Assembly (NCBI GenBank): GCA_021791495.1
Contig: JAJYWN010000056.1
Location: 1 to 64,000 of the forward strand
Length of the DNA stretch: 64,000 nucleotides
Direction of reading: 5' to 3'
DNA from: Bacillota bacterium
GTDB taxonomy: Bacteria > Bacillota > Sulfobacillia > JAJYWN01
The notes below the pieces were generated by a model. It was not told the origin of the DNA and searched no databases. It was given only the letters and a program-made list of their open reading frames with translations. The position numbers were made by a program, and so were the translations under genes. Shown here piece by piece: positions 50,868 through 60,750 of the stretch. Numbering within the stretch: position 1 is the first letter of the stretch; every line of letters begins with the position of its first letter.

Positions 50868-52315
50868 GCACCCTCTCCGCACAGCACCGCCGTCACCGTT
50901 CGACCCAGGAGATAGATGTCCAGCCATAGTGACCAGTTTCTGATGTAGTAAGTGTCCAGTTCCTGCTGAATCCCAAGGTCGCCTTCACTGCGAGCTGATA
51001 CCTGCCAGAGTCCCGTTAGGCCCGGCAAGACCTTTCTGCGTAGGGCACGGAAAGCAGGCGAAAAACGGTCCAGGTGATAATAAGGGAAAGGCCGGGGACC
51101 CACCAGGCTCATCTCGCCCTTAATGATATTCCAGATCTGGGGCAGTTCGTCCAGACTGTAGCGTCGAAGCAAGTGACCAACCCTCGGCACAATACGCGGG
51201 TCGTCCTTGAGTTTCATGTGCTTATCCCACTCGCATCTCGCATTGGGGTTTGCGTCCAAATAGGCGTTCAGCTTGGTCTCGGCGTCTGGAACCATCGTCC
51301 GCAGCTTCCAGACCCGAATCCGGTCGCCATTCAGCCCCTCCCGGTCCTGGGCGTAGAAGCCGGGGCCCGGACTGTTGAGCTTAACCAGCCAGCCGAGGAT
51401 GAGGATCAGAGGTCCGACCATGAACAGGGCTGGAATGGCAATCACTAGGTCCAAAGTCCGTTTAAGCAAATGGTTCCACGCGGAAAGAAGATTCTGCTGC
51501 AGTTCCAGCCCAAGTACACCTTGAATGTCACGGGCGGAAACCCAGAGGCTGGTCAGACCAAGCAGGTCAGGTATAATGATGACATGCGAGAAAACGGCAG
51601 CGTACTGTTCTACAACGTAAGTGAGTCGTTCCCGGCTCAAACCTGGCATTGCTATGATAACGTACGAAACCTTGCCAGACTGAGCTACAGTCGCGGCCTG
51701 TCGCAGTGTCCCCACCACAGGCGCTCCGCCGCATGACTGCCCGTGTTTGGTGGAATCGTCGTCATAGCACGCCACTGGTCGAAGTCCAAGGCCCGGATTA
51801 CTCAGCAATCGCCGTACCACCGCCTCTCCGGTCTTGGCAGCCCCTAAAACAACCACTGGGTGTCCCCACAAGGATGTGCGTATTAAGGCCGCACGAACCA
51901 GCGAACGAGAGAGCGGAAGGACGAAAACACTGAGCAGCCACCACCCTAGGATGACTGGTCTCGAAAGCTTGTCGCCCACTTTCAGGAGAAAGGAGGCAGC
52001 AACCAGTATCAGGGTCACCCAAGTAATAGCCCTGAAAGTCGATCGGAGTTGCTCTGCCGGGCTAAGCGCATATCCAGGGTAAAGTCCTGCGTACAGACCG
52101 CCCAGTGGAAAGAGGAGAAGCGATGGGAGGAAGCGCAAGTAGAGATCGGTCTCTAGCGGACCGAACTGCCGACGCGCCCAATAAGCCGCCAGACCTGTGA
52201 TCGCCAAGGTCAGTAGGTCGGAAAGAATAAGAAGGCCCACGACTACCACAGGTCGTTGGTGTGGTACGAATACGGTTTCACGGCTGTGTCTAGGTTTCTG
52301 CAGCGCAACAGCCAT
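50861..52315 (-). CDS. Polyprenyl-phosphate sugar-1-phosphate transferase (WbaP type)
   Basis: 484 residues. Four N-terminal membrane segments lead to a nucleotide-binding-like domain (VVVLGAAKTGEAVVRRLL). The catalytic C-terminal domain has NHLLKRTLDLVIAIPALFMV, YAQDREGLNGDRIRVWKLRT, RYSLDELPQIWNIIKGEMSL with VGPRP, and PGLTGLWQVSARS. This is the full WbaP/WcaJ architecture. The enzyme moves a sugar-1-phosphate (often galactose or glucose) to undecaprenyl phosphate and starts each repeat unit. GAGGAGAGG precedes the ATG. It is the last gene of the long minus-strand run. Confidence 0.92.
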   Translation of the reverse strand: MAVALQKPRHSRETVFVPHQRPVVVVGLLILSDLLTLAITGLAAYWARRQFGPLETDLYLRFLPSLLLFPLGGLYAGLYPGYALSPAEQLRSTFRAITWVTLILVAASFLLKVGDKLSRPVILGWWLLSVFVLPLSRSLVRAALIRTSLWGHPVVVLGAAKTGEAVVRRLLSNPGLGLRPVACYDDDSTKHGQSCGGAPVVGTLRQAATVAQSGKVSYVIIAMPGLSRERLTYVVEQYAAVFSHVIIIPDLLGLTSLWVSARDIQGVLGLELQQNLLSAWNHLLKRTLDLVIAIPALFMVGPLILILGWLVKLNSPGPGFYAQDREGLNGDRIRVWKLRTMVPDAETKLNAYLDANPNARCEWDKHMKLKDDPRIVPRVGHLLRRYSLDELPQIWNIIKGEMSLVGPRPFPYYHLDRFSPAFRALRRKVLPGLTGLWQVSARSEGDLGIQQELDTYYIRNWSLWLDIYLLGRTVTAVLCGEGAY

Positions 52316-52328
52316 ATCAATCCTCTCC

Positions 52329-53267
52329 TCAGAGGCCTCGGGCAGTGTGTTCTAAGAACCACTGATAGGTCTGCTCAACGCCTTCCCGCAGGCCAATCTT
52401 GGCCCGCCAGCCAAGGCCGTGCACACGGGTCACATCAAGGAGCTTACGGGGCGTTCCATCTAGCTTGCTAGTGTCGAAGACAAGATCGCCGGTGAATCCG
52501 ACCACAGAACCGACCAGCTCGGCAAGTTCCCGCACAGAAAGATCCTCTCCCACCCCGACATTGATGATTTCTGACCCACTGTACCGATCCATCAAGAACA
52601 GGCAGGCATCGGCCAAGTCATCGACGTGGAGGAATTCGCGCCTGGGGGTGCCGGTGCCCCAGATAAGCACACTGGAGCTGCGGCCGACTTTAGCCTCGTA
52701 AAATTTCCGAATCAAAGCTGGCAGCACATGGCTGTTCTGTAGGTCGAAGTTGTCCCCTGGTCCGTAAAGGTTAGTAGGCATTACAGCTATGAAGTCGCTG
52801 CCATACTGCCGGTTGTAGGCCTGGCACATCTTGATGCCCGCGATTTTGGCTATTGCGTAGGCATCGTTGGTCGGCTCCAGTTCTCCCGACAGCAAGCATT
52901 CCTCGCGAATGGGTTGCGGGGCAAGCTTTGGGTAAATGCAGGAACTTCCTAGGAAGAGAAGCTTCCTGACACCATGTCGGTAGGCAGCGTCAATGATGTT
53001 CAGCTCCATCGAGAGGTTGTCCCGGATGAAATCAGCCGGATACATGCTATTAGCTAGGATACCACCGACCTTGGCGGCGGCGAGGAACACGTATTCGGGA
53101 TGTTCTTCCGCAAAGAAGCGATCCACGGTAGCTTGATCACGAAGGTCCATTTCCTCTTTAGTTCGGGTGATAATGTTGGTCGCACCTGCACGCTGCAGGC
53201 GTCGAGAGATGGCCGACCCGACCAGTCCGCGGTGTCCGGCCACGAAAATGCGGGCTGACCGTTCCAT
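52329..53267 (-). CDS. fcl: GDP-L-fucose synthase
   Basis: 312 residues of the extended SDR family: [14 protein letters not shown] (NADP-binding Gly motif), [21 protein letters not shown] with the catalytic Ser, YAIAK (Tyr/Lys pair), and [10 protein letters not shown]. It epimerises and reduces GDP-4-keto-6-deoxymannose to GDP-L-fucose. Its ATG overlaps the stop of the dehydratase gene (TGATG), the classic gmd-fcl pairing. Confidence 0.95.
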   Translation of the reverse strand: MERSARIFVAGHRGLVGSAISRRLQRAGATNIITRTKEEMDLRDQATVDRFFAEEHPEYVFLAAAKVGGILANSMYPADFIRDNLSMELNIIDAAYRHGVRKLLFLGSSCIYPKLAPQPIREECLLSGELEPTNDAYAIAKIAGIKMCQAYNRQYGSDFIAVMPTNLYGPGDNFDLQNSHVLPALIRKFYEAKVGRSSSVLIWGTGTPRREFLHVDDLADACLFLMDRYSGSEIINVGVGEDLSVRELAELVGSVVGFTGDLVFDTSKLDGTPRKLLDVTRVHGLGWRAKIGLREGVEQTYQWFLEHTARGL

Positions 53268-54313
53268 CAGTTTCCGGCCACCCCCCGCAGAGCCACCACG
53301 TGGCCGGCATCCTTCAGGGTTTTTTCCTGTTTGGCCAGTTCAAGGTCATAGTCAACCATCATACGGACCAGTTCCTCAAAAGTGACCTTAGGCTTCCATC
53401 GAAGCCCATGCATAGCCTTAGAGGGGTCACCGAGCAGGTGGTCCACATCCGCTGGACGGAAGTAACGTGAGTCAATCTCGACGTGGTCAGACCAGTCAAG
53501 GCCGGCGTAACCGAAGGCCTCCTCTAGGAATTCCCGCACCGAATGGGATTCGCCCGTGGCGATCACGTAGTTGTCGGGCCGTTCCTGTTGGAGCATGAGC
53601 CACATAGCTTCAACGTAGTCGCCAGCGAAACCCCAGTCACGCTTGGCGTCGAGGTTGCCGAGGTAGACCTTATCCTGCAGACCAACCTTGATCCGGCCCA
53701 GTGCCCGGGTGATCTTGCGAGTAACGAAGGTCTCGCCCCGCCGAGGCGACTCATGGTTGAAAAGTATGCCGTTGCAGATGAACATTCCATACGACTCCCT
53801 ATAGTTGACGGCATACCAGTGGGCCGCTACCTTGGAAACGGCGTAAGGACTACGAGGGTAGAATGGGGTATCTTCGTTCTGGGGAGGCCTTGCGGCGCCG
53901 AACATCTCTGATGAGCCTGCTTGGTAGTATCGAATCTGAACGCCGTGGGCAGTTTGGTAGTCCCGCAGGGCCTCCAGGAGACGTAGGGTTCCGGTTCCAA
54001 CGATGTCGGCAGTATACTCGGGTTCCTCAAATGAAACCTTAACGTGTGACTGTGCAGCTAGGTTATAGATCTCGTGCGGATGGACCCGTTCAAGTATTCG
54101 CCGCAAGCCTGTGCCATCGCTTAGATCTCCGTAATGCAGAAATAGACGAGCCTTAGGGTCATGTGGGTCGTGGTACAGGTGGTCAATGCGGTCTGTGTTA
54201 AAAGTGGAAGCTCTGCGGACAATCCCATAGACTTGGTAATTCATCTTAAGAAGAAGCTCAGCCAAATATGAACCGTCTTGGCCCGTAATCCCGGTGATGA
54301 GCGCTCTCTTCAT
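53267..54313 (-). CDS. gmd: GDP-mannose 4,6-dehydratase
   Basis: 348 residues: [35 protein letters not shown] (catalytic Tyr/Lys), [20 protein letters not shown] and GESHSVREF, all classic for Gmd. It makes GDP-4-keto-6-deoxymannose from GDP-mannose using bound NADP. It overlaps the upstream glycosyltransferase gene by 4 nt and fcl by 1 nt. Confidence 0.96.
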   Translation of the reverse strand: MKRALITGITGQDGSYLAELLLKMNYQVYGIVRRASTFNTDRIDHLYHDPHDPKARLFLHYGDLSDGTGLRRILERVHPHEIYNLAAQSHVKVSFEEPEYTADIVGTGTLRLLEALRDYQTAHGVQIRYYQAGSSEMFGAARPPQNEDTPFYPRSPYAVSKVAAHWYAVNYRESYGMFICNGILFNHESPRRGETFVTRKITRALGRIKVGLQDKVYLGNLDAKRDWGFAGDYVEAMWLMLQQERPDNYVIATGESHSVREFLEEAFGYAGLDWSDHVEIDSRYFRPADVDHLLGDPSKAMHGLRWKPKVTFEELVRMMVDYDLELAKQEKTLKDAGHVVALRGVAGN

Positions 54314-55080
54314 TGGGCTTCCTCCCCATGTCTTCCTAATCCCAGAAGCTGCAGAGTCAGGAAGAAAAGAAAACGTGGGTTATGTCTTAGATAACGCTTC
54401 CAAAGCCGGCGAGGCTCCATCAAGAGGCGGTGAAACCACTCCAGACCCATCAGTTGCATCCATACAGGCGCTTGCCTAACTCTACCGGACTGAAAGTCAA
54501 ACGCGGCTCCTACGCCAACCATGACGGCCGGGAGCCGACCTACGTGACTCGCCATCCACCGCTCCTGTTTTGGACATCCGACACCGACGAATACGATCCG
54601 CGCCCCCGAATTAGCAATCTGCAAAGTAAACAGAGCATCCTCTTCAGGAGTAAGCGAGCGAAAGGGTGGGGCGATCCTGCACACAATCCTTAATGTTGGG
54701 TATTCCTTTGTGAGAAACTGGGAAAGACCACCCAGAGATTCCGGTGTGCCGCCGTATAGAGCAACTGGAATCTCTTCCTGCGCAGCCGCCTCACAAAGCC
54801 GGCGAGTCAGATCTGGGCCGTAGACCCGTTGCTGACCCGTGACGCCGAGCAGGTGTAAGGCCCAAACCAAAGGCATACCGTCTGGGACAACCAGGTTAGC
54901 ACCATTAACTATATGACGAAATTCCAAGGAATCATAAGTCTCCATGGTCATGTGGACGTTAGCAACGCAGACATAGCAGGATTGAGCCGCGCGGGCCCAT
55001 TCCATAACCAGTTTGGTGACTTCGATATAGGATATTGCATCCACACGCATGCCCAAGACAAATCTGTGCTGTTCAGTCAT
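54310..55080 (-). CDS. WecG/TagA/CpsF-family glycosyltransferase
   Basis: 256 residues (GT26). It has [84 protein letters not shown], and [20 protein letters not shown] with GLEWFHRL. The family moves ManNAc-type or related sugars onto a lipid-linked acceptor. The ATG at 55080 fits the usual N-terminus; a longer frame up to 55176 would overlap the upstream gene and lacks similarity. It overlaps gmd by ATGA. Confidence 0.88.
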   Translation of the reverse strand: MTEQHRFVLGMRVDAISYIEVTKLVMEWARAAQSCYVCVANVHMTMETYDSLEFRHIVNGANLVVPDGMPLVWALHLLGVTGQQRVYGPDLTRRLCEAAAQEEIPVALYGGTPESLGGLSQFLTKEYPTLRIVCRIAPPFRSLTPEEDALFTLQIANSGARIVFVGVGCPKQERWMASHVGRLPAVMVGVGAAFDFQSGRVRQAPVWMQLMGLEWFHRLLMEPRRLWKRYLRHNPRFLFFLTLQLLGLGRHGEEAQ

Positions 55081-55138
55081 GGCACACGAGGTCGTGACCC
55101 CTTTCTTCTCCTTGGACGTGGGCCGAGCCACTAACGCC

Positions 55139-56320
55139 TTAGAGATGATTCTGGGCGCGGTTGATAGCAGAAGCATAGATACTCATCAACATCTCGTGAT
55201 TCTTCTCTGCCGAATACTTGGCTTCGAAATCCCGGCGTGCCTCCCAACCCATCTCCATTCCCCATCTCGGGTTAGCCCAGATGTGCTCGGCCTGTAAAGC
55301 CAGGTCACGCGCATCGCCGGCGGTAAAGAACTGACCATTTCGCCCGGCAGATATAATCTCCTCCATGGCGCCGAGTCGAGACGCCAGCACCGGCAACCCG
55401 CATCCAAACGCCTCTGCGATTGTAACCGGGAAATTCTCATAATTCTCCGAAGGGAACACCAGAAACCGCGCGTTCTTCATTAGAATACGGACTTCATCTG
55501 GTAACCGTCTCCCGAGCAACTCAACATTCCGGAGGTCATGCTCAGTTACATAGCGATGAGCCCACCCCATTTCCGACCCATCCCCGACCACTTTGAGAGG
55601 GATCTCCTTCATTCGAGTCCAGGCTTGCAGCAAGGTGGCAATTCCCTTCCCCGCTGACAGCCGCCCCACGAATAGTGCATAGTCACCAATCCCCTTCTTC
55701 GGACCGGGGTCAATGGTGAGACAATTGGGCTTAACAACGATCTTCTCTGACGGAAAACCGGCCTCGATTAACTTGCGACGGTGGAACTCATTGAGGACGA
55801 CATAGACGTCGATCATCTTATGCCAGGTTCCCAGTAGTGTATGCAGTGTTAGCATTAATACCACTCCGGCGGTATGAGCCCGGGAATCATGGTAACACCC
55901 ATGGGAGATACTGTTCAATTTGAAAGAACTGCTTAGGCACTGCTCACACACTCGGCCACTACGGTAAAATCTTGCCCCTGGGCATAGCAGGCGATAATTG
56001 TGTAGTGTTTGCACTACGGGAACGCCCGCTTCGCGGCAAGAATAATAGGCAGCAGGAGAGATAAGCACAAAAGTATTATGAAAGTGGGCCACATCTGGGC
56101 GATGTTGACGCAGGACCGCGGAAAGCTGGATGTATGTGTGTCTGGACCACAGAGTATTAACGGCGATCTGGGTCCGGCTCATTTTGTCTAGCCGACTATT
56201 GTCGTCAACATACTCCCAGACTTCGTGGCCTCGAAATCTCAGCAGTGCTCCTTCGGAGGCGAAGACGGCATCTTCCCCTCCAGGCTGTTTGTATCGGTTA
56301 TGAACAAGCAATACGTTCAT
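55139..56320 (-). CDS. GT4-family glycosyltransferase
   Basis: 393 residues with the GT-B layout. The N-terminus has HNRYKQPGGEDAVFASEGAL and the donor half has YALFVGRLSAGKGIATLLQA. The family Glu motif is ENFPVTIAEAFGCGLPVLAS, followed by MEEIISAGRNGQFF. A conserved CPGARFYRSGRVCEQCL segment may bind a metal. It transfers an NDP-sugar, probably in repeat-unit assembly; the sugar is unknown. Its 5' end overlaps the upstream methyltransferase-like gene by 4 nt. Confidence 0.88.
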   Translation of the reverse strand: MNVLLVHNRYKQPGGEDAVFASEGALLRFRGHEVWEYVDDNSRLDKMSRTQIAVNTLWSRHTYIQLSAVLRQHRPDVAHFHNTFVLISPAAYYSCREAGVPVVQTLHNYRLLCPGARFYRSGRVCEQCLSSSFKLNSISHGCYHDSRAHTAGVVLMLTLHTLLGTWHKMIDVYVVLNEFHRRKLIEAGFPSEKIVVKPNCLTIDPGPKKGIGDYALFVGRLSAGKGIATLLQAWTRMKEIPLKVVGDGSEMGWAHRYVTEHDLRNVELLGRRLPDEVRILMKNARFLVFPSENYENFPVTIAEAFGCGLPVLASRLGAMEEIISAGRNGQFFTAGDARDLALQAEHIWANPRWGMEMGWEARRDFEAKYSAEKNHEMLMSIYASAINRAQNHL

Positions 56321-57225
56321 GATGTGTGTTGGCCAGCCCTCCCCCCAAACTGATATATCAGCCGTGTGGGAGGCAAAACCCTCCTGAGGGCCATACTCCG
56401 CAGTGAATTGTCTTGATCAAACTCCTGCCAGAAGGGAACGTACTTCCAATTACGAATTCCTACCTCGCTAAGCAAGGCTTGGGCTTCTAGACGCGTGTAA
56501 CTGCGGTTATCGCCAAACGTTTGCCCAAGCAATCCAAGCCTTCGCAAAGGGTTATGCCACCAATTATGAAAGTCCACCAGTGCGAATCCATCTGGTCTTA
56601 CGGCGCCCTTTATGCTCTGAAGTAATAGCCGTTCATGTCCCTCACCACGAATAAGAGTATCTAAGCATATTACCCGATCGAGTGACCTGCGAAAAGGCAG
56701 TTTGAAGTAGTCAATTCTTAGAAAGACCATATTATCCAAACCCCTTGCCCTTGCCCGATGCACCATGTAATCTAGAGATTCGACTGATAAGTCACAGTGC
56801 AGGACAAGATTGAAGAAGCGGGCATATTCCATAGTGTAATACCCGGCTCCGCCCGACAAATCACAGGGGATCGTTTTGTTGCCCGCACCCTTTAGCAGCA
56901 CCGACAGTGTCTGGAGAACCTGTCGTTGTCGCCGTCTCACCCAATCTGGTCGCATAGTCTCCGGTGCACCCCACGCCATGGATGCCCCGTCATCTACATA
57001 AGGTTGGGCAAAGGCCTTAACGTAATCCTCCCTATAAGTCGAACTTACGGTTTCCCGTGGCAAAGGGCTCGGCTCCCGTGGCAGTATTTCAATTACCCCA
57101 GTGGTCAGCACTGGGAAGTGGCGCAGGCACTTCGGGCAATATAAGCCTCCGGTTTCTAGCGACAAAGAGCCTCCATCATCTGGACAGCTGAGCAAGGAAC
57201 TGACAACCTCCAGTTTACTGACCAC
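56317..57225 (-). CDS. SAM-dependent methyltransferase with N-terminal zinc ribbon
   Basis: 302 residues. An N-terminal Trm112-like zinc ribbon (SCPDDGGSL ... YCPKCLRHFP) is followed by a class I methyltransferase fold: CDLSGGAGYYTMEYARFF (SAM loop, with an unusual SGGAG in place of GxGxG), LHCDLSVESLDYMVHRA and ICLDTLIRGEGHERL. Ribbon-plus-methyltransferase proteins are common in polysaccharide loci. The acceptor is unknown. It lies 2 bp after the deacetylase gene in the same transcript. Confidence 0.75.
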   Translation of the reverse strand: MVSKLEVVSSLLSCPDDGGSLSLETGGLYCPKCLRHFPVLTTGVIEILPREPSPLPRETVSSTYREDYVKAFAQPYVDDGASMAWGAPETMRPDWVRRRQRQVLQTLSVLLKGAGNKTIPCDLSGGAGYYTMEYARFFNLVLHCDLSVESLDYMVHRARARGLDNMVFLRIDYFKLPFRRSLDRVICLDTLIRGEGHERLLLQSIKGAVRPDGFALVDFHNWWHNPLRRLGLLGQTFGDNRSYTRLEAQALLSEVGIRNWKYVPFWQEFDQDNSLRSMALRRVLPPTRLIYQFGGRAGQHTS

Positions 57226-57227
57226 CC

Positions 57228-58007
57228 CTAGATAACCTCCTGGTCACTGTTACCTTCGGGGTCATCCTTCGGTTTGCCAGCATAACAACAAACCTCGGCA
57301 TTTGTGACTAGATGTCCCAGGCTGCCAAACTCACTCATCAGGTGCAAAGCCTCCTCAAGCTGCTGCCATTGGCTGAACTGGTCAATCTCCCAGGAATGCC
57401 CCCATAGATGAAACACCCCGCCGGAACGTGAGCACGCATCAAGAAGCGATTGAGCCGAAGCGACCCAATTTGACCGGTGGCCATAGGCAACATACGTCAA
57501 AAAATTATTCAAGGCTAGCCGCTGGACTATGTTCTTCAGGTAATGCTGCGCCGGGTGAGGATAGGACTGCACCGTCGTATGTACCAAGACAAGATCATCA
57601 AGTCTGCGTGGAGGCGCTAACGACATCAGTTCGACAGTCCGGGCTCCCCTATATCCCGCTTGGCCCACCATTGTAAGGTGTCGGGAGGAATACTTCCCCC
57701 GGGGGAAGCAGAACATCGGGATTGGTTTTCCCGTAATCTGCTCGAGCCACTGTCTAGAGTCGTTTACCTCCGCTTGGGCCACCACATCGGTTACCTTTGG
57801 TAGCTCAATGTGGTGAAGTGTGTGAGCACCCACTTCAAAGGTTGCGCTCAACTGACGGATCTCGTTTGCACCCATAACCTTGCCTTCGGCTTCCATGGGG
57901 ATGTAGAACGTTCCTCGCAAATTGTATTTGGCCAACAGCTCGGCCACCCGGAAATCCAAAGGATGTCCGTCATCCCAGCTTGTCGTCAGCAGGAACGGTT
58001 TCGTCAC
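57228..58007 (-). CDS. NodB-type polysaccharide deacetylase
   Basis: 259 residues from a GTG that overlaps the upstream TGA (GTGA), with GGGGAGAG before it. The motifs are intact: TSWDDGHPLD (both Asp present), GAHTLHH, and FCFPRGKYS. A C-terminal FHLWGHSWEI supplies the late His. It would remove acetyl groups from amino sugars of the polymer or its precursor. Unlike the deacetylase at 831, motif 1 here is canonical. Confidence 0.88.
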   Translation of the reverse strand: MTKPFLLTTSWDDGHPLDFRVAELLAKYNLRGTFYIPMEAEGKVMGANEIRQLSATFEVGAHTLHHIELPKVTDVVAQAEVNDSRQWLEQITGKPIPMFCFPRGKYSSRHLTMVGQAGYRGARTVELMSLAPPRRLDDLVLVHTTVQSYPHPAQHYLKNIVQRLALNNFLTYVAYGHRSNWVASAQSLLDACSRSGGVFHLWGHSWEIDQFSQWQQLEEALHLMSEFGSLGHLVTNAEVCCYAGKPKDDPEGNSDQEVI

Positions 58008-59512
58008 ATGCTCTCCCCCTGCTTCGGATACGCTTTGGCTGCAAAACCATCTTGCGGAAGCAAGGGATCCCTGCTCTTTCTGTTCAGACGCAGCTGCCGT
58101 CTTAGAAAATCGATGTATGCGATCGCGGCCAGATACTGGAGAGATGGATGCCAGATTAGGACTGAGGTGAAAACACTTCGGACGGAAAGTACCGCCAGAA
58201 CCCCGATTACTTCTACAAGGAGGCGGTGTTCCAGACCGCCTACACTCACGTGACGAAGAGCACCAAGGGCATGCATCCACGCCCCGAGAACTGCCAGCGC
58301 AATCGGTACAAGCCCAAGAACACCCGTATCTACAAGTAGCTCAATCCATGTGCTGTGAACACTAGACATGTCAGACGTAAACGCCGCCATAACTCCGAAC
58401 TGGGATCCCGCGTATGCCCCGAGCCCTGTGATTGGTTGCGTGCGAAAGGTCGCCAGAGCTAGCTCCCACCATTCAGTCCGCCCAGACAGAGACCTGAACA
58501 AGTCCATGCTCTGGTTACGCAGAAAATAGTGCCAGAACAAACTAGGAAGACTTGTTAAAGGCAATATCACCAGGAGAAGCAAAGCGACGACAGCCATCCC
58601 GGCAATCTTCCGGCCGGCAGAGAGCACCAGAGGAACGGCGACCAAGAAGGCCGTGAGAGGGGATCGACTTTGTGCTAAAACTAGGGTCACGAGTGCCAGT
58701 AGGAGAAGAACCACATACCACTGCCGCCCTTGGGCTGAATGCATGACACGTGCAAAGGCGACAACGGCCAAAAGCGCAGCCAATTCGCCAACCCCGTTTG
58801 AAGATATTGCAGGGAAAACCCCTTGGATCTGAATGCCGAGCGTCCCAGTTCCAGTAGTAATAGCCTGTGGCCAAATCAAAATGCCGATCCAAACAGTGCA
58901 TAAAGTGACACCTAGCAGTAGCCATGTCCAGTCAAGCAGAACCTTGAATTCCTTGGTTGACCGAATGGACGCCATGATGGTGGCTAACAAGCCAACATCG
59001 ACGAAGTACTCCAATGATTTGTAGAGTGTCCAGGAGGGGTACACTGACCACGTAGTTGACACTATTGCGACCAGGGTGTACGCTCCTATCAGCCCCAGCA
59101 ATCCTCTTAGAAGGTATGGCGTCCAGTGAACTCCTTTCAAAGCCTCATTTGCCAGTAGGACGAAAGCTACAACCCCTACCAGCCCTGCTCGGTAGACGGC
59201 CCAGAAGTCAACTGGCATGTCAGTTGCACTTTCAAAAGTACGGACGCGAAACACAAAGCTCGAAAGCAGGAGTAACAGCCAGGAGATGTGCCACCAACGC
59301 AGCTGCGAGCATAATCTTCTGATTCGGGCCATGCCAGCTCTTACCACTAAGGCAAACAACAATGTGGCAGGAATCAGCGTTACCAACCCGACGAGAGCGG
59401 CGGGGTTCAGGTAACCCAAAACAAACGGAATTCCTGCTCCCATTAAGCCGGCAACGGCAATGGCGGAGCCTAATACGCGGTTATTGTGCCGAAACGCAAC
59501 CCGAAGTCGCAC
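58004..59512 (-). CDS. O-antigen polymerase/ligase-type membrane protein (second copy in locus)
   Basis: About 502 residues with roughly twelve membrane segments. The Wzy_C-type region includes ALATFRTQPITGLGAYAGSQ and SVHSTWIELLVDTGVLGLVP. The start is uncertain: the GTG at 59512 overlaps the upstream TAG by one base and has GAGGCGG before it, while an ATG at 59551 would overlap more. Together with the 48516 protein it gives two enzymes of this class in one locus, possibly one polymerase and one ligase. Confidence 0.8.
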   Translation of the reverse strand: MRLRVAFRHNNRVLGSAIAVAGLMGAGIPFVLGYLNPAALVGLVTLIPATLLFALVVRAGMARIRRLCSQLRWWHISWLLLLLSSFVFRVRTFESATDMPVDFWAVYRAGLVGVVAFVLLANEALKGVHWTPYLLRGLLGLIGAYTLVAIVSTTWSVYPSWTLYKSLEYFVDVGLLATIMASIRSTKEFKVLLDWTWLLLGVTLCTVWIGILIWPQAITTGTGTLGIQIQGVFPAISSNGVGELAALLAVVAFARVMHSAQGRQWYVVLLLLALVTLVLAQSRSPLTAFLVAVPLVLSAGRKIAGMAVVALLLLVILPLTSLPSLFWHYFLRNQSMDLFRSLSGRTEWWELALATFRTQPITGLGAYAGSQFGVMAAFTSDMSSVHSTWIELLVDTGVLGLVPIALAVLGAWMHALGALRHVSVGGLEHRLLVEVIGVLAVLSVRSVFTSVLIWHPSLQYLAAIAYIDFLRRQLRLNRKSRDPLLPQDGFAAKAYPKQGESM

Positions 59513-60750
59513 TACCGCCTCACTGCCTCCTCGTATTGGGTGTTCATCCATTCTCCTTTGGAGTGCCAGTCGAAATTGTGCCGAACCCACCGGCGTGCTT
59601 CCTCACCTAAGCGCTTTCGGATTTGTGGGTTTCCGGCCAGGCTTTGCATACTCTCCGAAAACGTTGACACCACAGATGCGGGGGTAGTAGCCGGCACTCT
59701 AATACCTACTTCGTCCCCCACCAAGACACTGGGTCCTCCCAGATCCAGACAGACCACGGGGCGCCCGGCTGCCAGCGCCTCCACGCATGCCCACCCACCC
59801 GAGTCGTGGAGGCTGGGGTGCAACACAACATCGCATTCTCCCAGCCTCTTGAAAACTATAGCACGGTCTTGCCAGCCGAAAAAGGTCACAGAGCCGGACA
59901 CGCACAGGGTCTGAGCTAACCGTTCCAAACGCTTTCGTTCCGGTCCGTCCCCTAGAATCCAGTACTCGCTATCCACGAATCTCTGCCTTACTCGAGCAAA
60001 AGCCTCCAGGGCTAGGTGAAAACCTTTCAAGTCAAGCAAACTCCCGATGCTCAAGAACCGGACCGGCCCTTCGCCAGCCCTGACAGGGGCTGTCCCTAAG
60101 ACTTCCAGTTCCTCGGGTGACAGACCCACTTGCGAGTAGACCAGCACGTTGGTGCATCCTAATCGCCGTATCCTATCCGCTGTTTCCTCGGTGGTGGCGA
60201 TGGCAACCCTGGCTCGCCGGACTGTTCTGCGCAAGAGCGGATCAAGCTGGGCCAACCAACGCACCGCATCTCGTAGATGTTCGTACATACGACCTCGGAG
60301 GCTCATGGTCTTAAGGAATTGAAATGGACCAGATTCACCGCCTCCGACTGGACCCCAGACAAAAGGAATGGGGAGCAGTGCAAGAAAACTCGGCATCCAA
60401 TACGTAACAAGAGTTACGTGGTGGGCCAGTTCGAAGGCCACTTTCCGGTGCAGGCGTCTGGCCAAGAGATAGGCACCCAACTGCCACAAGTAGTAATAGA
60501 GATGCACACCACGTCGGCCCTTTTTCCAGAAGCGTGCCCAGCGGGGCAGGTCAAAATAGATCCAGTGGACGTTGGACATCGGATTTGCGACCAGCTCAAG
60601 CTCTATTGACGTTCGGTTGTTCTCCCGGGTGATGACCCAGATCTCATGAAAACGGGCCATCTCCCTAACCCAGTGCCAGCCGACTCCCGGCTCTGAGCCC
60701 GTTTTAGGCTCGCAGGCATAGGCGGAGACAAGTACTTTCATCCGACTCAT
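59512..60750 (-). CDS. GT4-family glycosyltransferase
   Basis: 412 residues. The N-terminus is KVLVSAYACEPKTGSEPGVG, a signature of a GT4 subgroup. The donor half has PVRFLSIGSLLDLKGFHLAL and VFKRLGECDVVLHPSLHDSG, then WACVEALAAGRPVVCLDLGG for the Glu-containing motif. The ATG overlaps the upstream TGA by 4 nt. Donor and acceptor are unknown. Confidence 0.88.
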   Translation of the reverse strand: MSRMKVLVSAYACEPKTGSEPGVGWHWVREMARFHEIWVITRENNRTSIELELVANPMSNVHWIYFDLPRWARFWKKGRRGVHLYYYLWQLGAYLLARRLHRKVAFELAHHVTLVTYWMPSFLALLPIPFVWGPVGGGESGPFQFLKTMSLRGRMYEHLRDAVRWLAQLDPLLRRTVRRARVAIATTEETADRIRRLGCTNVLVYSQVGLSPEELEVLGTAPVRAGEGPVRFLSIGSLLDLKGFHLALEAFARVRQRFVDSEYWILGDGPERKRLERLAQTLCVSGSVTFFGWQDRAIVFKRLGECDVVLHPSLHDSGGWACVEALAAGRPVVCLDLGGPSVLVGDEVGIRVPATTPASVVSTFSESMQSLAGNPQIRKRLGEEARRWVRHNFDWHSKGEWMNTQYEEAVRR

